A stretch of DNA of 64,000 nucleotides, taken from the NCBI GenBank assembly GCA_963804375.1, contig CAWDQE010000019.1, positions 558,001 through 622,000 of the forward strand. The letters are read 5' to 3'. This stretch comes from JANXQG01 sp963804375. GTDB lineage: Bacteria; Planctomycetota; Planctomycetia; Pirellulales; Thermoguttaceae. Below are positions 37,593-46,433 of this stretch, in pieces (the stretch's first letter is position 1; each line of letters begins with the position of its first letter). The translations under genes and the position numbers were made by a program. The notes beneath the pieces were generated by a model. The model did not search any database and was not told the origin of the DNA. It saw nothing but the letters and a program-made list of their open reading frames with translations.

Positions 37593-40328
37593 ATGAATCG
37601 AAGATCCTTGCCGCTAGTCGGCGCCTTGTTGATCCTGATCTCGGTATCAGCCATCCGGGCCGAGGTCATCGTCAGATCCGGACAGGTCAATGCGCCCAAT
37701 CCGGCCGGGAAGGTCAAGACCGTCCTTGGACCATCCAAGCCGGATAGCGCGTCGCTGCCCAAGGTCACCGACGTGTGGGTCGCCTTCAAGACGCATTTTG
37801 ATATCGGCTATACCGATACCATCGAAGGCGTTCTGCGGAAGTACCGCGTGAAGATGATGGACAGCGCGCTGGGGATCATCGATCAGGGGCGGCAGTTGCC
37901 GCCGGAAAAGCGCTTTGCCTGGATCATTCCGGGTTGGCCGGCGGCACACATCCTCGGGCCGAAACAAGAGCCGGCTCGCAAGCCGCGGATCGAGCAGGCC
38001 ATCCGGGAAGGGGCGCTCGCGATCCAGGCCCTGCCGTTCAGTCTGCACACGGAATCGAGTGACTTGGAAGACCTGGTGCGGGGAATGCGGTTCTCGTCGG
38101 CGCTCGCCCGCAAGTACGGCCGGCCGCTGCCCATCGCGGCCAAGATGACCGACGTGCCTTGCCACTCTTGGGTGTGGCCGACTGTTTTGGCGCATGCCGG
38201 AGTGAAGTTCCTGCAGATCGGCAGCAATGGCGCCAGCGGCCACTTGCGCCTCCCGCATCTATTTTGGTGGGAAGGCCCGGATGGCTCCCGCATCCTCTGT
38301 AACTACACGCCGGACTATGGTTCGCCCATGGCGGCGCCAAGCGACTGGCCTAGCAAGAACTACCTTGCCATGATCATGACCGGCGACAATCAGGGTCCGC
38401 CCTCGTTGGCAGAGGTGGAGAACCTTCGGCAATATGCGGAGAAGAACATGGCGGGCATCCGCGTCCATTTCGGCACACTCGACGATTTCGCCCACGCGGT
38501 GCTTGCCGAGAAGCCCGAGTTGCCGGTCGTCCGCGGCGACATGCCCGACACTTGGATCCACGGTTGGCTCTCGATGCCGATCGAATCGAAGGCGGCCCAC
38601 ACGGTCCGTCCTCTGCAGCCGGCCGTCGAGACGCTCGACACGCAACTCCGCGCCTGGGGGCTCGGGCACCAGGTACCCCTGGTCGGCGGTGACCTCGCGC
38701 CCGCGCTGGCCGAGGCCTACGAGCAGAGCGTCCTCTATAGCGAGCATACCTTTGGGCCCGCCGCCCCCAATATGGGCTCGTGGACCAGCGGCACTTTGCG
38801 CGACCTTTATGGGGCGGCTTGGAAGGCTGCTTATGATCGAGGCGCTTATAAGAAATATGAGCAGGTTTTCGACGACAAGCGGGCCTATGCCCGCAAGGAG
38901 GCCGAGATCGTCCACCGTGAGCTTCGCAGCCGGCTGGATCTGCTGGCCAGATCGGTCAAGACTGCCGGTCCGCGGGTCGTCGTCTATAACGCCCTGCCCT
39001 GGCCGCGCTCCGGCATGATCGAGATTCCCGCTCGGCCCGGCAAGTTCATTTATGCCCAGGATGTGCCTGCCAGTGGTTACAAGACGATTCCGCTCGATCG
39101 CGGCACGGGTATCTTGCCCGTGGAACAAAAGCATGTGGGTCAGGCTGGAAAGCCTGACGTACGGCTCGACACACCGTTTTACGGCGTCGTGTTCGATCTT
39201 CGCCGCGGCGGTATCGGGTCGCTCGTCGAGAAGAAGACGGGACGCGAGTTGGTCGATCGCACCAGCCCCTACGCCTTGGGCCAGTTCCTCCACGAGCGAT
39301 TCAGCAACCAGCAGATGGCCGACTTCACCCGTGCCTACGCTCGTGCCGGCTACAACTTTGCCCGCGGCGGCCTGCCAGGGGACACCAAGTATGCGGCGCT
39401 GACCCTGCCGGCCTGGAGCCTCGCCATCGACAAAGCGTTGCATGCCGATGTTGCCACCCTGACGGCGACGGACACCCTCGGCCTGGCCAAAGGCATCGCG
39501 CTGGTCGTCACGTTGCCCCACGAGCAGCCCTGGGTGGACATCGAGTGGCGTGTGACGGAAAAGACTCCCGACCCCGCTCCCGAGGGTGGCTGGCTCTGCT
39601 TCCCGCTGGCCGTCAAGCAACCGCATTACACCCTGGGACGGCTGGGCGGACCGATCGATCCGGCCAAGGAAATCGTTCCCGGCGCCAACAAAGATTACTT
39701 CTGCCTGAGCACGGGACTCGTCATACGCAGCGACGATCAACGAGGCGTGGGGGTCTGCCCCATCGATTCGCCCTGCGTGAGTCTTGGGGAGCCGGGATTG
39801 TGGCGCTATTCCCAAACCTTCCAGCCGCAGAAATCGTCGGTTTTCGTTAATCTGTATAACAACGAGTGGAACACCAACTTCCCCGAGTGGCAGGACGGTT
39901 CCTGGTCGAGCCAGGTGCGTCTCTGGCCGACCCAAGGCGAGGACCTCGGCAAGAACCTGACTGTGCCCGCCTGGGAAGCCCGCTTGCCGCTCCTGGCCGC
40001 GGCAACGGATGGCCCCCGACCTGGGGTACCAGGTGCCCGATCGCTGCCAGCGGTCCAGTCCGGTCTAAGCGTCTCGCGGCCCGGCGTGCTCGTGACGGCC
40101 TTCGGCGCTGATCCGGACGGTGTCAACAAGGGGACCCTGCTAAGGGTATGGGATCAGAGCGGTTCCAGCGGCGAGCTTGTGGTAAATTTGCCGGTGGGCT
40201 TCCAAGCCGCTTCCGCTACAGCGGTTGATTTACGCGGCGAGAAGACCGGCTCGCCCATTCCGATCAAAGACGGCAGGCTCATTTTCGACCTGCACGCCTA
40301 CTCCCCTGCTTCATTCATCCTCAACTAA
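37593..40328 (+). CDS. Secreted DUF5054 / GH38-like glycosidase
   Basis: The 911-residue protein begins with a signal peptide (MNRRSLPLVGALLILISVSA) and then a GH38-type N-domain typical of DUF5054: VWVAFKTHFDIGYTDTIEGV, where the H and D of THFD correspond to metal ligands of alpha-mannosidases. WIIPGWPAAHILGP, LPFSLHTESSDLEDLVRGM and VPCHSWVWPTVLAHAGVKFL follow. The rest is beta-rich, as in GH38 C-domains. It probably removes mannose or similar residues outside the cytoplasm (inference). Residues near 505-525 (GTGILPVEQKHVGQAGKPDV) are a translated intergenic-type repeat inserted in frame. Only 15 bp separate it from the next gene, so they are probably co-transcribed. Confidence 0.82.
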   Translation: MNRRSLPLVGALLILISVSAIRAEVIVRSGQVNAPNPAGKVKTVLGPSKPDSASLPKVTDVWVAFKTHFDIGYTDTIEGVLRKYRVKMMDSALGIIDQGRQLPPEKRFAWIIPGWPAAHILGPKQEPARKPRIEQAIREGALAIQALPFSLHTESSDLEDLVRGMRFSSALARKYGRPLPIAAKMTDVPCHSWVWPTVLAHAGVKFLQIGSNGASGHLRLPHLFWWEGPDGSRILCNYTPDYGSPMAAPSDWPSKNYLAMIMTGDNQGPPSLAEVENLRQYAEKNMAGIRVHFGTLDDFAHAVLAEKPELPVVRGDMPDTWIHGWLSMPIESKAAHTVRPLQPAVETLDTQLRAWGLGHQVPLVGGDLAPALAEAYEQSVLYSEHTFGPAAPNMGSWTSGTLRDLYGAAWKAAYDRGAYKKYEQVFDDKRAYARKEAEIVHRELRSRLDLLARSVKTAGPRVVVYNALPWPRSGMIEIPARPGKFIYAQDVPASGYKTIPLDRGTGILPVEQKHVGQAGKPDVRLDTPFYGVVFDLRRGGIGSLVEKKTGRELVDRTSPYALGQFLHERFSNQQMADFTRAYARAGYNFARGGLPGDTKYAALTLPAWSLAIDKALHADVATLTATDTLGLAKGIALVVTLPHEQPWVDIEWRVTEKTPDPAPEGGWLCFPLAVKQPHYTLGRLGGPIDPAKEIVPGANKDYFCLSTGLVIRSDDQRGVGVCPIDSPCVSLGEPGLWRYSQTFQPQKSSVFVNLYNNEWNTNFPEWQDGSWSSQVRLWPTQGEDLGKNLTVPAWEARLPLLAAATDGPRPGVPGARSLPAVQSGLSVSRPGVLVTAFGADPDGVNKGTLLRVWDQSGSSGELVVNLPVGFQAASATAVDLRGEKTGSPIPIKDGRLIFDLHAYSPASFILN
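39139..39158. repeat. REP-like palindrome inside the glycosidase coding sequence
   Basis: gtcaggctggaaagcctgac occurs here and again at 57912-57931; the arm-swapped form gtcaggctttccagcctgac is at 57877-57896. Here it is in frame within the 37593-40328 gene, next to a GTGILPV-coding stretch that is a familiar planctomycete intergenic repeat. Confidence 0.8.
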
Positions 40329-40343
40329 CAAGGAGATTGAGTC

Positions 40344-41798
40344 ATGTCCAGTTCCGAATCGCATTCTCATTGTCATTGCGGCTGTTGTGCATCGATGGAT
40401 CGTCGCGAGTTCATGACTGTTGTCGGGGCCTCGGCCCTGGCGATCAATGTTGCGGCGACGGCCTTGGGAGCGGCGTCCCCCTCGGCGCCGGCGGCGGCCC
40501 GGCCGCGCGTGCGGGCCGTTTTTCTCCGTCCCAACACCGACAAGTACTGGATGGGATGGCCCGGCGCTTCCTACGACATCCACGGCCGCCAGGCCGACTA
40601 CATGAAGACCATGGCCGACGCCGCCCGGAAGCTGGGCGTCGATTTGCAGGTGGACGTCGAGCCGGTCGTGGACCTTGCCGGCGTCAATGCCTTGGCGGCC
40701 CAATGCACGCAGTCGCGGCCCGACGGCGTGATCTTGATCGTGGGCGGACTCTCGCCCAATTATTGGCCGCACGCAGAGCTGTTCCTTGCCAAGCGGGGCG
40801 AGATTCCCACGATCGTCTTCAGCCCGATGGGCACCTCGTTCACCGGCCAACTCCAGCCCAGCCGCAAGGCGGTCAAGTGCTTTGTGGCCGCCACCCAAGA
40901 CCATAGTTGGCTGGCCACCGGCGTCCGCATGTTGTGGACGATTGCGCAGATGGACCGCACGAGGCTGTGCATCATCAACGGCGAGAAGACCTACGACGAG
41001 AAACTCGCCGCCATCGGCACCACGCTGCACCACGTACCGCTTCAGCGTTGGACCGACGAACTGGCCAAGATCGGCGAGACCGCCGAGGTGAAAGCGCTCG
41101 TCGCGGAATTCACGCGGACGACCAAGAAGGTCGTCGAGCCCAGCGCCCAGGACGTGCTGAATTCGGCCAAGAACTACTTCGTGGCCAAGCGGATCATGGC
41201 GGCGGAGAACTGCCAGGGGATTTCGCTGAATTGCCTGGGGCTGATCGGCGACCGGAAGATCCCATGCCCGCCCTGCATGGCCTGGTTGAAGCTCAACGAC
41301 GAGTTGACGCCGGGGATCTGCGAATGCGACTGGAACGCGGGCATCGGGCAACGGCTTTGCCAACTCCTAATCGGCCGGCCGGGTTTCCAGCAGGACCCCG
41401 CGCCGAACACGGTCAACAACACGCTCATGGGCGCCCACTGCTCCGGGCCCACCCGGCTCCGCGGGCCGGACCAGCCGGCCGTGCCCATGATTCTTCGCAG
41501 CCACAGCGAGTCGGGATTGGGCGTGTCGCCGCAGGTACTTTGGCCGGAAGGGGAAGCCGTCACGGTGATGACCTTCCAAGGGCCGAAGAAGATTCTCGTG
41601 GGGACGGGCCACGTGGTAGCGAACATTGACACGCCTCCGGCGGGCGGATGCCGCACCTCAGCCGAATTCCACATCGACAACGTGACGGACAGCCGCGACT
41701 GCAAGGGCTTCCACCAATTGTTCCTCCTCGGCCGGCATGAGCGGCTCTTGCAGGCCTATGCGCAACTGGCCGGCCTCGATTGCGGGCCGATCGCCTGA
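40344..41798 (+). CDS. Tat-exported L-fucose/L-arabinose isomerase-like protein
   Basis: The 484-residue protein has a Tat-type leader (MDRREFMTVVGASALAINVA) preceded by an unusual metal-ligand-rich tip (HSHCHCGCC). The body has the open alpha/beta start of sugar isomerase-like proteins (VRAVFLRPNTDKYWMGWPG, VEPVVDLAGVNALAAQCTQS, RPDGVILIVGG) and ends in the beta domain (VTVMTFQGPKKILVGTGHVV). Isomerase activity outside the cytoplasm would be odd, and the protein may only bind sugars. A strong AAGGAGAT site lies upstream of the start. It is the second gene of the glycosidase pair and lies 50 bp before the metal-linked ABC operon. Confidence 0.72.
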   Translation: MSSSESHSHCHCGCCASMDRREFMTVVGASALAINVAATALGAASPSAPAAARPRVRAVFLRPNTDKYWMGWPGASYDIHGRQADYMKTMADAARKLGVDLQVDVEPVVDLAGVNALAAQCTQSRPDGVILIVGGLSPNYWPHAELFLAKRGEIPTIVFSPMGTSFTGQLQPSRKAVKCFVAATQDHSWLATGVRMLWTIAQMDRTRLCIINGEKTYDEKLAAIGTTLHHVPLQRWTDELAKIGETAEVKALVAEFTRTTKKVVEPSAQDVLNSAKNYFVAKRIMAAENCQGISLNCLGLIGDRKIPCPPCMAWLKLNDELTPGICECDWNAGIGQRLCQLLIGRPGFQQDPAPNTVNNTLMGAHCSGPTRLRGPDQPAVPMILRSHSESGLGVSPQVLWPEGEAVTVMTFQGPKKILVGTGHVVANIDTPPAGGCRTSAEFHIDNVTDSRDCKGFHQLFLLGRHERLLQAYAQLAGLDCGPIA

Positions 41799-41848
41799 GA
41801 TAACAGTCCATCGTTGCGATTGTATTGGACAAAGTCGAATCATAGCCA

Positions 41849-43447
41849 ATGATCATACGCATCCACGTCCCACGTATACACATTGGATTGATCTTGGGCC
41901 TGTCCTGGCTGGCCCCTGCGCCGGCGGCGTTGGCGCACACCGTATCGACGGTGGAGGGCGAGGCGCTGGTTCATCGCGACAAGGTCGAACTCACGATCAA
42001 AGTGCGGCCGGAGGACATCCTACTCTCGGCCGGCATGACCCTTATCATCGCGGATCGCATCGAGGAAGCCGTCATTGTGAAAGGCTCGGAAGCGCACAAG
42101 AAGTTCCTGCTCGACGGCTTGGTCCTTAGCGATTCCGAGGGGCGGAGGCTGGCCGGCAAGGTTACTAAGGTGGAATTATTTACCGTGCCAAAGGCCGGCA
42201 TACCGTTGGAGGACCTGATGTCGAAGACGGCCGTTTATCGTCTCGAATATCCGCTCGCCAGGCCGCCGGCCAGGCTAGGCTTTCGACAGCATTTCAATAC
42301 CGGCGCGGTCGCCATGCCGGTGATCATGCAGGTGACGGTGTTCCGCGCGGGGGCGACAACCGGTACGCTGATCCCGGTCCCGGAGGGAGAGCAGGCCGAA
42401 CACGTCACCTTCGATTGGTCCCAAACGCCCGGGCCCGCGACATCGGCGGCTGGGGAGCAGTCTGCGCCGGCGAAACCGGCCGCACTCGACGCCGAAGCGT
42501 TCGTCTATATCCAGAACGACGAAGTCCGAGTCGAGATCCTCATGCCGTTGCCGACCCTGGAAACCTGGCAAACCGTCCCGCGAAAGAACAAGGATGTTCT
42601 CGAAATTGCCGAGCAGACCGCCGCGCGCACCCGGCTCGAAGCCTTGTTCACGATGCACAACGAGTTGAGGATCGACGGAGTAGTCGTGAGACCCAAACTT
42701 GACCGGTTCGACTTTTGCGGCATCGATTTCAAAGACCTTACCGCACGTCCCGAAGCGAGGCGTCTTGCTGCCGCAACCGCGCAGGTCGGCGCAATCCTGA
42801 CTTATTCGACCAAGGGCGCGCCGCGTCACGTCGAGTTGAAGTGGACGCTTTTCAGCGACAAGGCCCCGGCAGTCCGCGCGGTCGTCTTCGCCTACAACAA
42901 GGGCTCCCGCTTCTCGTTCACGCCGAAACAGCCCACGTTCGCGTGGGACTGCCCAGGCGCCGTGCCGCTGCCGAAGATCGACTCCGTCCCCGCCGGGCAG
43001 AGCGCTGCCGACGACGCGGCGCGTGCCGCCCTGGCCGAGACGCTGTTGCGCAACATCTACCGCGGCTTCGACTATCGCAGCGAATCGGATATCTACGACG
43101 CGCTGGCCCAGAGCGTGGCCGGTGACCTGCTGACCGACCTGTACCTGAAGATCAAGCAGGGCCTTGTCGTGCGGGAACAGGGCGGGGCGGTCGCCCGCGT
43201 CCAGGAGGTCAAAGTCACCAAATCGGAAGCTGCTGCGGGCAAGGCCGAGGGCGGTTTCGTGGAGCGCGTCACGTGGCAGGTGGCGGGCACCGTTGAACAC
43301 TGGGGACACGTCCACACGCGGGTCAATGAATACACGGCCGACCTGGGCATCACCGCGCAGGGCGGCGCGTGGAAAATCGTCTCCATGAAGGTGGTACGGC
43401 AAAGCCAGGTCCGCAACGCAGTCTCCTTGAGGAAACTCGGACCATGA
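41849..43447 (+). CDS. Secreted protein with HupE/UreJ-like N-terminal region, partner of ABC genes
   Basis: The 532-residue product has a signal peptide ending ALAHTVSTVEG. The exported part starts with beta strands (LVHRDKVELTIKVRPEDILL) and later AVYRLEYPLARPPARLGFRQ. This pattern resembles the extracytoplasmic N-domain of HupE/UreJ-type metal transporters, but no membrane helices follow. The second half is alpha/beta with RNIYRGFDYRSESDIYDALA and a C-terminal strand region. Its stop overlaps the ATP-binding gene by 4 bp (ATGA), so it is translated with the transporter. A periplasmic sensor, chaperone or scaffold for the permease is inferred; family not firmly recognised. Confidence 0.7.
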   Translation: MIIRIHVPRIHIGLILGLSWLAPAPAALAHTVSTVEGEALVHRDKVELTIKVRPEDILLSAGMTLIIADRIEEAVIVKGSEAHKKFLLDGLVLSDSEGRRLAGKVTKVELFTVPKAGIPLEDLMSKTAVYRLEYPLARPPARLGFRQHFNTGAVAMPVIMQVTVFRAGATTGTLIPVPEGEQAEHVTFDWSQTPGPATSAAGEQSAPAKPAALDAEAFVYIQNDEVRVEILMPLPTLETWQTVPRKNKDVLEIAEQTAARTRLEALFTMHNELRIDGVVVRPKLDRFDFCGIDFKDLTARPEARRLAAATAQVGAILTYSTKGAPRHVELKWTLFSDKAPAVRAVVFAYNKGSRFSFTPKQPTFAWDCPGAVPLPKIDSVPAGQSAADDAARAALAETLLRNIYRGFDYRSESDIYDALAQSVAGDLLTDLYLKIKQGLVVREQGGAVARVQEVKVTKSEAAAGKAEGGFVERVTWQVAGTVEHWGHVHTRVNEYTADLGITAQGGAWKIVSMKVVRQSQVRNAVSLRKLGP

Positions 43448-44112
43448 TCGCCGTCAACGATCTTGATTTCCAGTTTCCGCAGTCGGACTTCCGGCTGGCG
43501 GTCCCTTCCTTGAACGTTTCGGACGGTGAGCGCGTGGCGATCGTCGGTCCCAGCGGTTCCGGCAAGACCACCTTGTTGCACTTGATCGCCGGCATCCTGA
43601 AGCCGGCGCGGGGCACGATCCGCGTAGGGGAGAATACGGTGAGCGCGTTGGGCGACGCCCGCCGCCGGGCGTTCCGCGTGGCCCGCATCGGACTGGTGTT
43701 TCAGAGCTTCGAGCTGGTGGGCTACCTTGACGTGCTGGAGAACATTCTCCTGCCCTACCGGCTCAATGCGGCTTTGCCTCTCACGCCGGACGTGCCGCCC
43801 CGCGCCGCACAGCTCGCCGCCGAGACCGGACTTGCGCACCGGCTGCGGTACTTTCCACACCGGCTGTCGCAGGGTGAGAAGCAGCGCGTCGCCATCTGCC
43901 GCGCGGTGCTGCCGGAGCCGCCGCTGTTGCTGGCCGACGAGCCCACCGGCAATCTCGATCCCACGGCCAAGCAGCAGGTTGTCGACCTGATCTTCGGGCA
44001 GTTGCAGCGCACCGGCGGCACTTTGCTGATGGTGACGCACGACATGGAAATCGCCGCGCGATTCCCGCGTGTCATCAATTGCCGCGACTTTGCGGCGGGA
44101 GGGGCGCGATGA
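43444..44112 (+). CDS. ABC transporter ATP-binding protein (MacB/LolD type)
   Basis: The 222-residue ATPase has Walker A GPSGSGKTTLLHLIAG, Q-loop GLVFQSFELVGYLDVLENIL, a slightly unusual signature LSQGEKQRVAICRA, Walker B LLLADEPTGNLDP and the H-switch MVTHD. The VFQ...L(V)GYLDVLENI and TGNLD features are those of the MacB/LolD/FtsE class that works with FtsX-like permeases rather than importer permeases. The start at 43444 overlaps the preceding stop. Its stop overlaps the permease start (ATGA), giving a coupled three-gene set. Confidence 0.92.
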   Translation: MIAVNDLDFQFPQSDFRLAVPSLNVSDGERVAIVGPSGSGKTTLLHLIAGILKPARGTIRVGENTVSALGDARRRAFRVARIGLVFQSFELVGYLDVLENILLPYRLNAALPLTPDVPPRAAQLAAETGLAHRLRYFPHRLSQGEKQRVAICRAVLPEPPLLLADEPTGNLDPTAKQQVVDLIFGQLQRTGGTLLMVTHDMEIAARFPRVINCRDFAAGGAR

Positions 44113-46166
44113 AATCCGTCCTGCTTTTAACGCTGCGTTATCTGCGCTTCAACAAGATCAAGACCGCCATCCTCGTCTTTAGCGTTGCCGTGGCGGTGTT
44201 CCTGCCGCTGACGGTGAACTTGCTGGTCCGCGATTACCAGCGCGATCTGCTCGCACGGGCCAAAGCCACGCCCTTGGTCGCCGGGGCGCCCGGCAGCCGG
44301 CTCGATTTGGTCCTGCACGCGCTCTATTTTCGCGGCAAGCCCGCCCACGACCTGGTGATGAGCGATCTGGACGCGATCAACGCCAGCGGTCTGGCGACGG
44401 GCCTGCCGATCCTCAACAAGTACACGGCCGGCGACAAACCAATCGTCGGCACGTCCTTGGAGTATTTCGATTTCCGTGGCCTGCGCGTGGCCGACGGCGC
44501 GGGCATGACCCGGCTCGGCGATTGCGTGCTGGGCGCGGCGGCGGCCGAGACGCTCGGGCTACGGCCCGGCGAGACGCTGATGAGCGATCCGGAGAATGTT
44601 CTCGATCTCGCCGGGTCGTACCCCATCAACATGCACGTCACAGGCATCCTCGCGGCCAACGGCACGGCCGACGACGGAGCAGTGTTCGTCGATATCAAGA
44701 CGGTCTGGCTCATCATGGGCATCATGCATGGCCACCAGGATGCGGCCGCTGCCGATCCGAGTTTGCTGCTCCAACGCGACGCCAACAATGTCACGGCCAG
44801 CGCGGCCTTGCTCCCCTATCAGGAAGTGACGCCTGAGAACGTCGGATCGTTCCACCTACATGGCGACCCGGCGACGTTTCCCATCGGCGCGGTCGTGGTC
44901 GTGCCGCACGACGAGAAGTCCGCGGCGATTCTGCGCGGGCGCTACCAGGACCCGAAGGCAACGGTGCAACTGTTGGCGCCGCACCAGATCGTCGCCGAGA
45001 CGCTCGACCTGGTGTTTCGCGTAAAGCGGTTCTTCGACGCCCAGTCGCTGCTGGTCGGGGTGGCAACGGGGCTGCTGTTGGCGCTGGTTGTTCTCCTGTC
45101 GCTCAGACTGCGACGGGGCGAGATGGAGACGATGTTCAAAATCGGCTGCGGGCGGCGGATCGTGTTCTGGCTGCAGGCCACGGAAATCCTGATCGTTTTG
45201 ACGGCGGGCGCCGCCATCGCATCCGTGCTTGCCTGGATGACGGTCCGCTGGTTGGGCCTGTCGGGACCGCGGGCCGCGGGCACCACGTACCCATGGTCGG
45301 CGGCCACCGCGCCCGTCGTTTCGCCGTCGGCCGGCAGCCCCAAGCGCGTTGCGGTCGTCAACTATCCGCTGGAGTATTTTACACAGCGCATCGCCGGCGA
45401 TCGTGTTGAGATCGTCTTCCCGGTGCCGCGTGAGGAGGACCCCGCCTTCTGGAAACCGCGGGAGGACGATATTCGGCAGTACCAGCAGGCGGACCTCATT
45501 TTGCTCAACGGCGCCGAATATGAGAAGTGGCTACCGGCTGCCGTGTTGCCGCTCACGAAGCAGGTCGTGACCTCACAGTCGTTTGCCGACCGCTACGTCC
45601 AGAATGGGGAAGTCATCACGCACAGCCACGGCCCGCAAGGCATGCACAGCCATGGCCTCATCGACTTCAACACGTGGATGGACCCGCAGCAGGCGGCTTT
45701 GCAGGCACAGGCGATTCACGACGAACTCGTCCGTCTCGTACCGGACGCGGCCAAGGATTTCGATGTTAATTGTGAGGCACTGAAGGAAGATCTGGCGGAC
45801 CTCGATAAGCTGTTGGCCGCCGCCTCGTTGCAGCTCGGCAAGGAGCCACTCTTGGGTTCGCATCCGGTGTATCAATACATCGCACGCCGTTATGGCTGGA
45901 ATTTGCAGGCGGTACATTGGGAGCCCGATGAAATGCCCGCGGAAGCCGAATGGCAGAAATTGAAGGCCATGTATGCCAAGCACTCCGCCAGATTGATGAT
46001 CTGGGAGCAAGACCCGCTACCCGCCGTCGCCAGTCGTCTCCGCAAGATGGGTATCGAACCGGTCGCCTTTGAAACCTGTGCGAATGTTCCGGCCTCCGGT
46101 GATTATCTGAGTGCCATGAAAGCCAATGCCAAACGCTTTGACGCCGCTTTGAAAAAGTCCAAATGA
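44109..46166 (+). CDS. FtsX/MacB-type ABC permease fused to a ZnuA-like metal-binding domain
   Basis: Residues 1-395 form a MacB-type permease: TM1 (TAILVFSVAVAVFLPLTVNL), a large extracytoplasmic domain, TM2 (LLVGVATGLLLALVVLLSLR) and TM3 (ATEILIVLTAGAAIASVLAW). A fourth helix is not evident. Instead, after a short linker (SPSAGSPKRVAVVN) comes a ZnuA/TroA-type domain of ~270 residues. It carries LILLNGAEYEKWLP, a His-rich loop THSHGPQGMHSHGL with NTWMDPQQA, LGSHPVYQYIARRYGW, and MIWEQDPLPAVASRLRKMGI. The histidines and acidic residue expected to bind Zn or Mn are visible. With three helices the chain leaves the membrane on the outer side, so the metal domain would lie in the periplasm. ZnuA normally serves ZnuB-type importers, so the pairing is unusual. 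Confidence 0.87.
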   Translation: MKSVLLLTLRYLRFNKIKTAILVFSVAVAVFLPLTVNLLVRDYQRDLLARAKATPLVAGAPGSRLDLVLHALYFRGKPAHDLVMSDLDAINASGLATGLPILNKYTAGDKPIVGTSLEYFDFRGLRVADGAGMTRLGDCVLGAAAAETLGLRPGETLMSDPENVLDLAGSYPINMHVTGILAANGTADDGAVFVDIKTVWLIMGIMHGHQDAAAADPSLLLQRDANNVTASAALLPYQEVTPENVGSFHLHGDPATFPIGAVVVVPHDEKSAAILRGRYQDPKATVQLLAPHQIVAETLDLVFRVKRFFDAQSLLVGVATGLLLALVVLLSLRLRRGEMETMFKIGCGRRIVFWLQATEILIVLTAGAAIASVLAWMTVRWLGLSGPRAAGTTYPWSAATAPVVSPSAGSPKRVAVVNYPLEYFTQRIAGDRVEIVFPVPREEDPAFWKPREDDIRQYQQADLILLNGAEYEKWLPAAVLPLTKQVVTSQSFADRYVQNGEVITHSHGPQGMHSHGLIDFNTWMDPQQAALQAQAIHDELVRLVPDAAKDFDVNCEALKEDLADLDKLLAAASLQLGKEPLLGSHPVYQYIARRYGWNLQAVHWEPDEMPAEAEWQKLKAMYAKHSARLMIWEQDPLPAVASRLRKMGIEPVAFETCANVPASGDYLSAMKANAKRFDAALKKSK

Positions 46167-46433
46167 CGCGCAACGAAGATTGTCATCGTCTGCGCGATAT
46201 ACAGCCACTACCGTAACGTCGACGGTGAAGCGCATCGACTTTTCCCTCCAACACCAGCACCAACCGGCCTTGGCAAAGCTCTTCGGCCAGCGATCTGAGA
46301 AATTGGCGACGACTCAAAACCACACGAACATGACGCTCGCTCATACCACCCTCCTGCCCACTATTATAGACTTGGGTTGGTCGCATACAATGCAGCCGGC
46401 CACGGGGAGCCAACAGTCATCGAAGGGAACCGC

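Noticed and set aside
46183..46413. Small minus-strand ORF (MSERHVRVVLSRRQFLRSLA)
   Set aside because: Short, Arg-rich, no family or ribosome binding site that convinced me; could be revisited.
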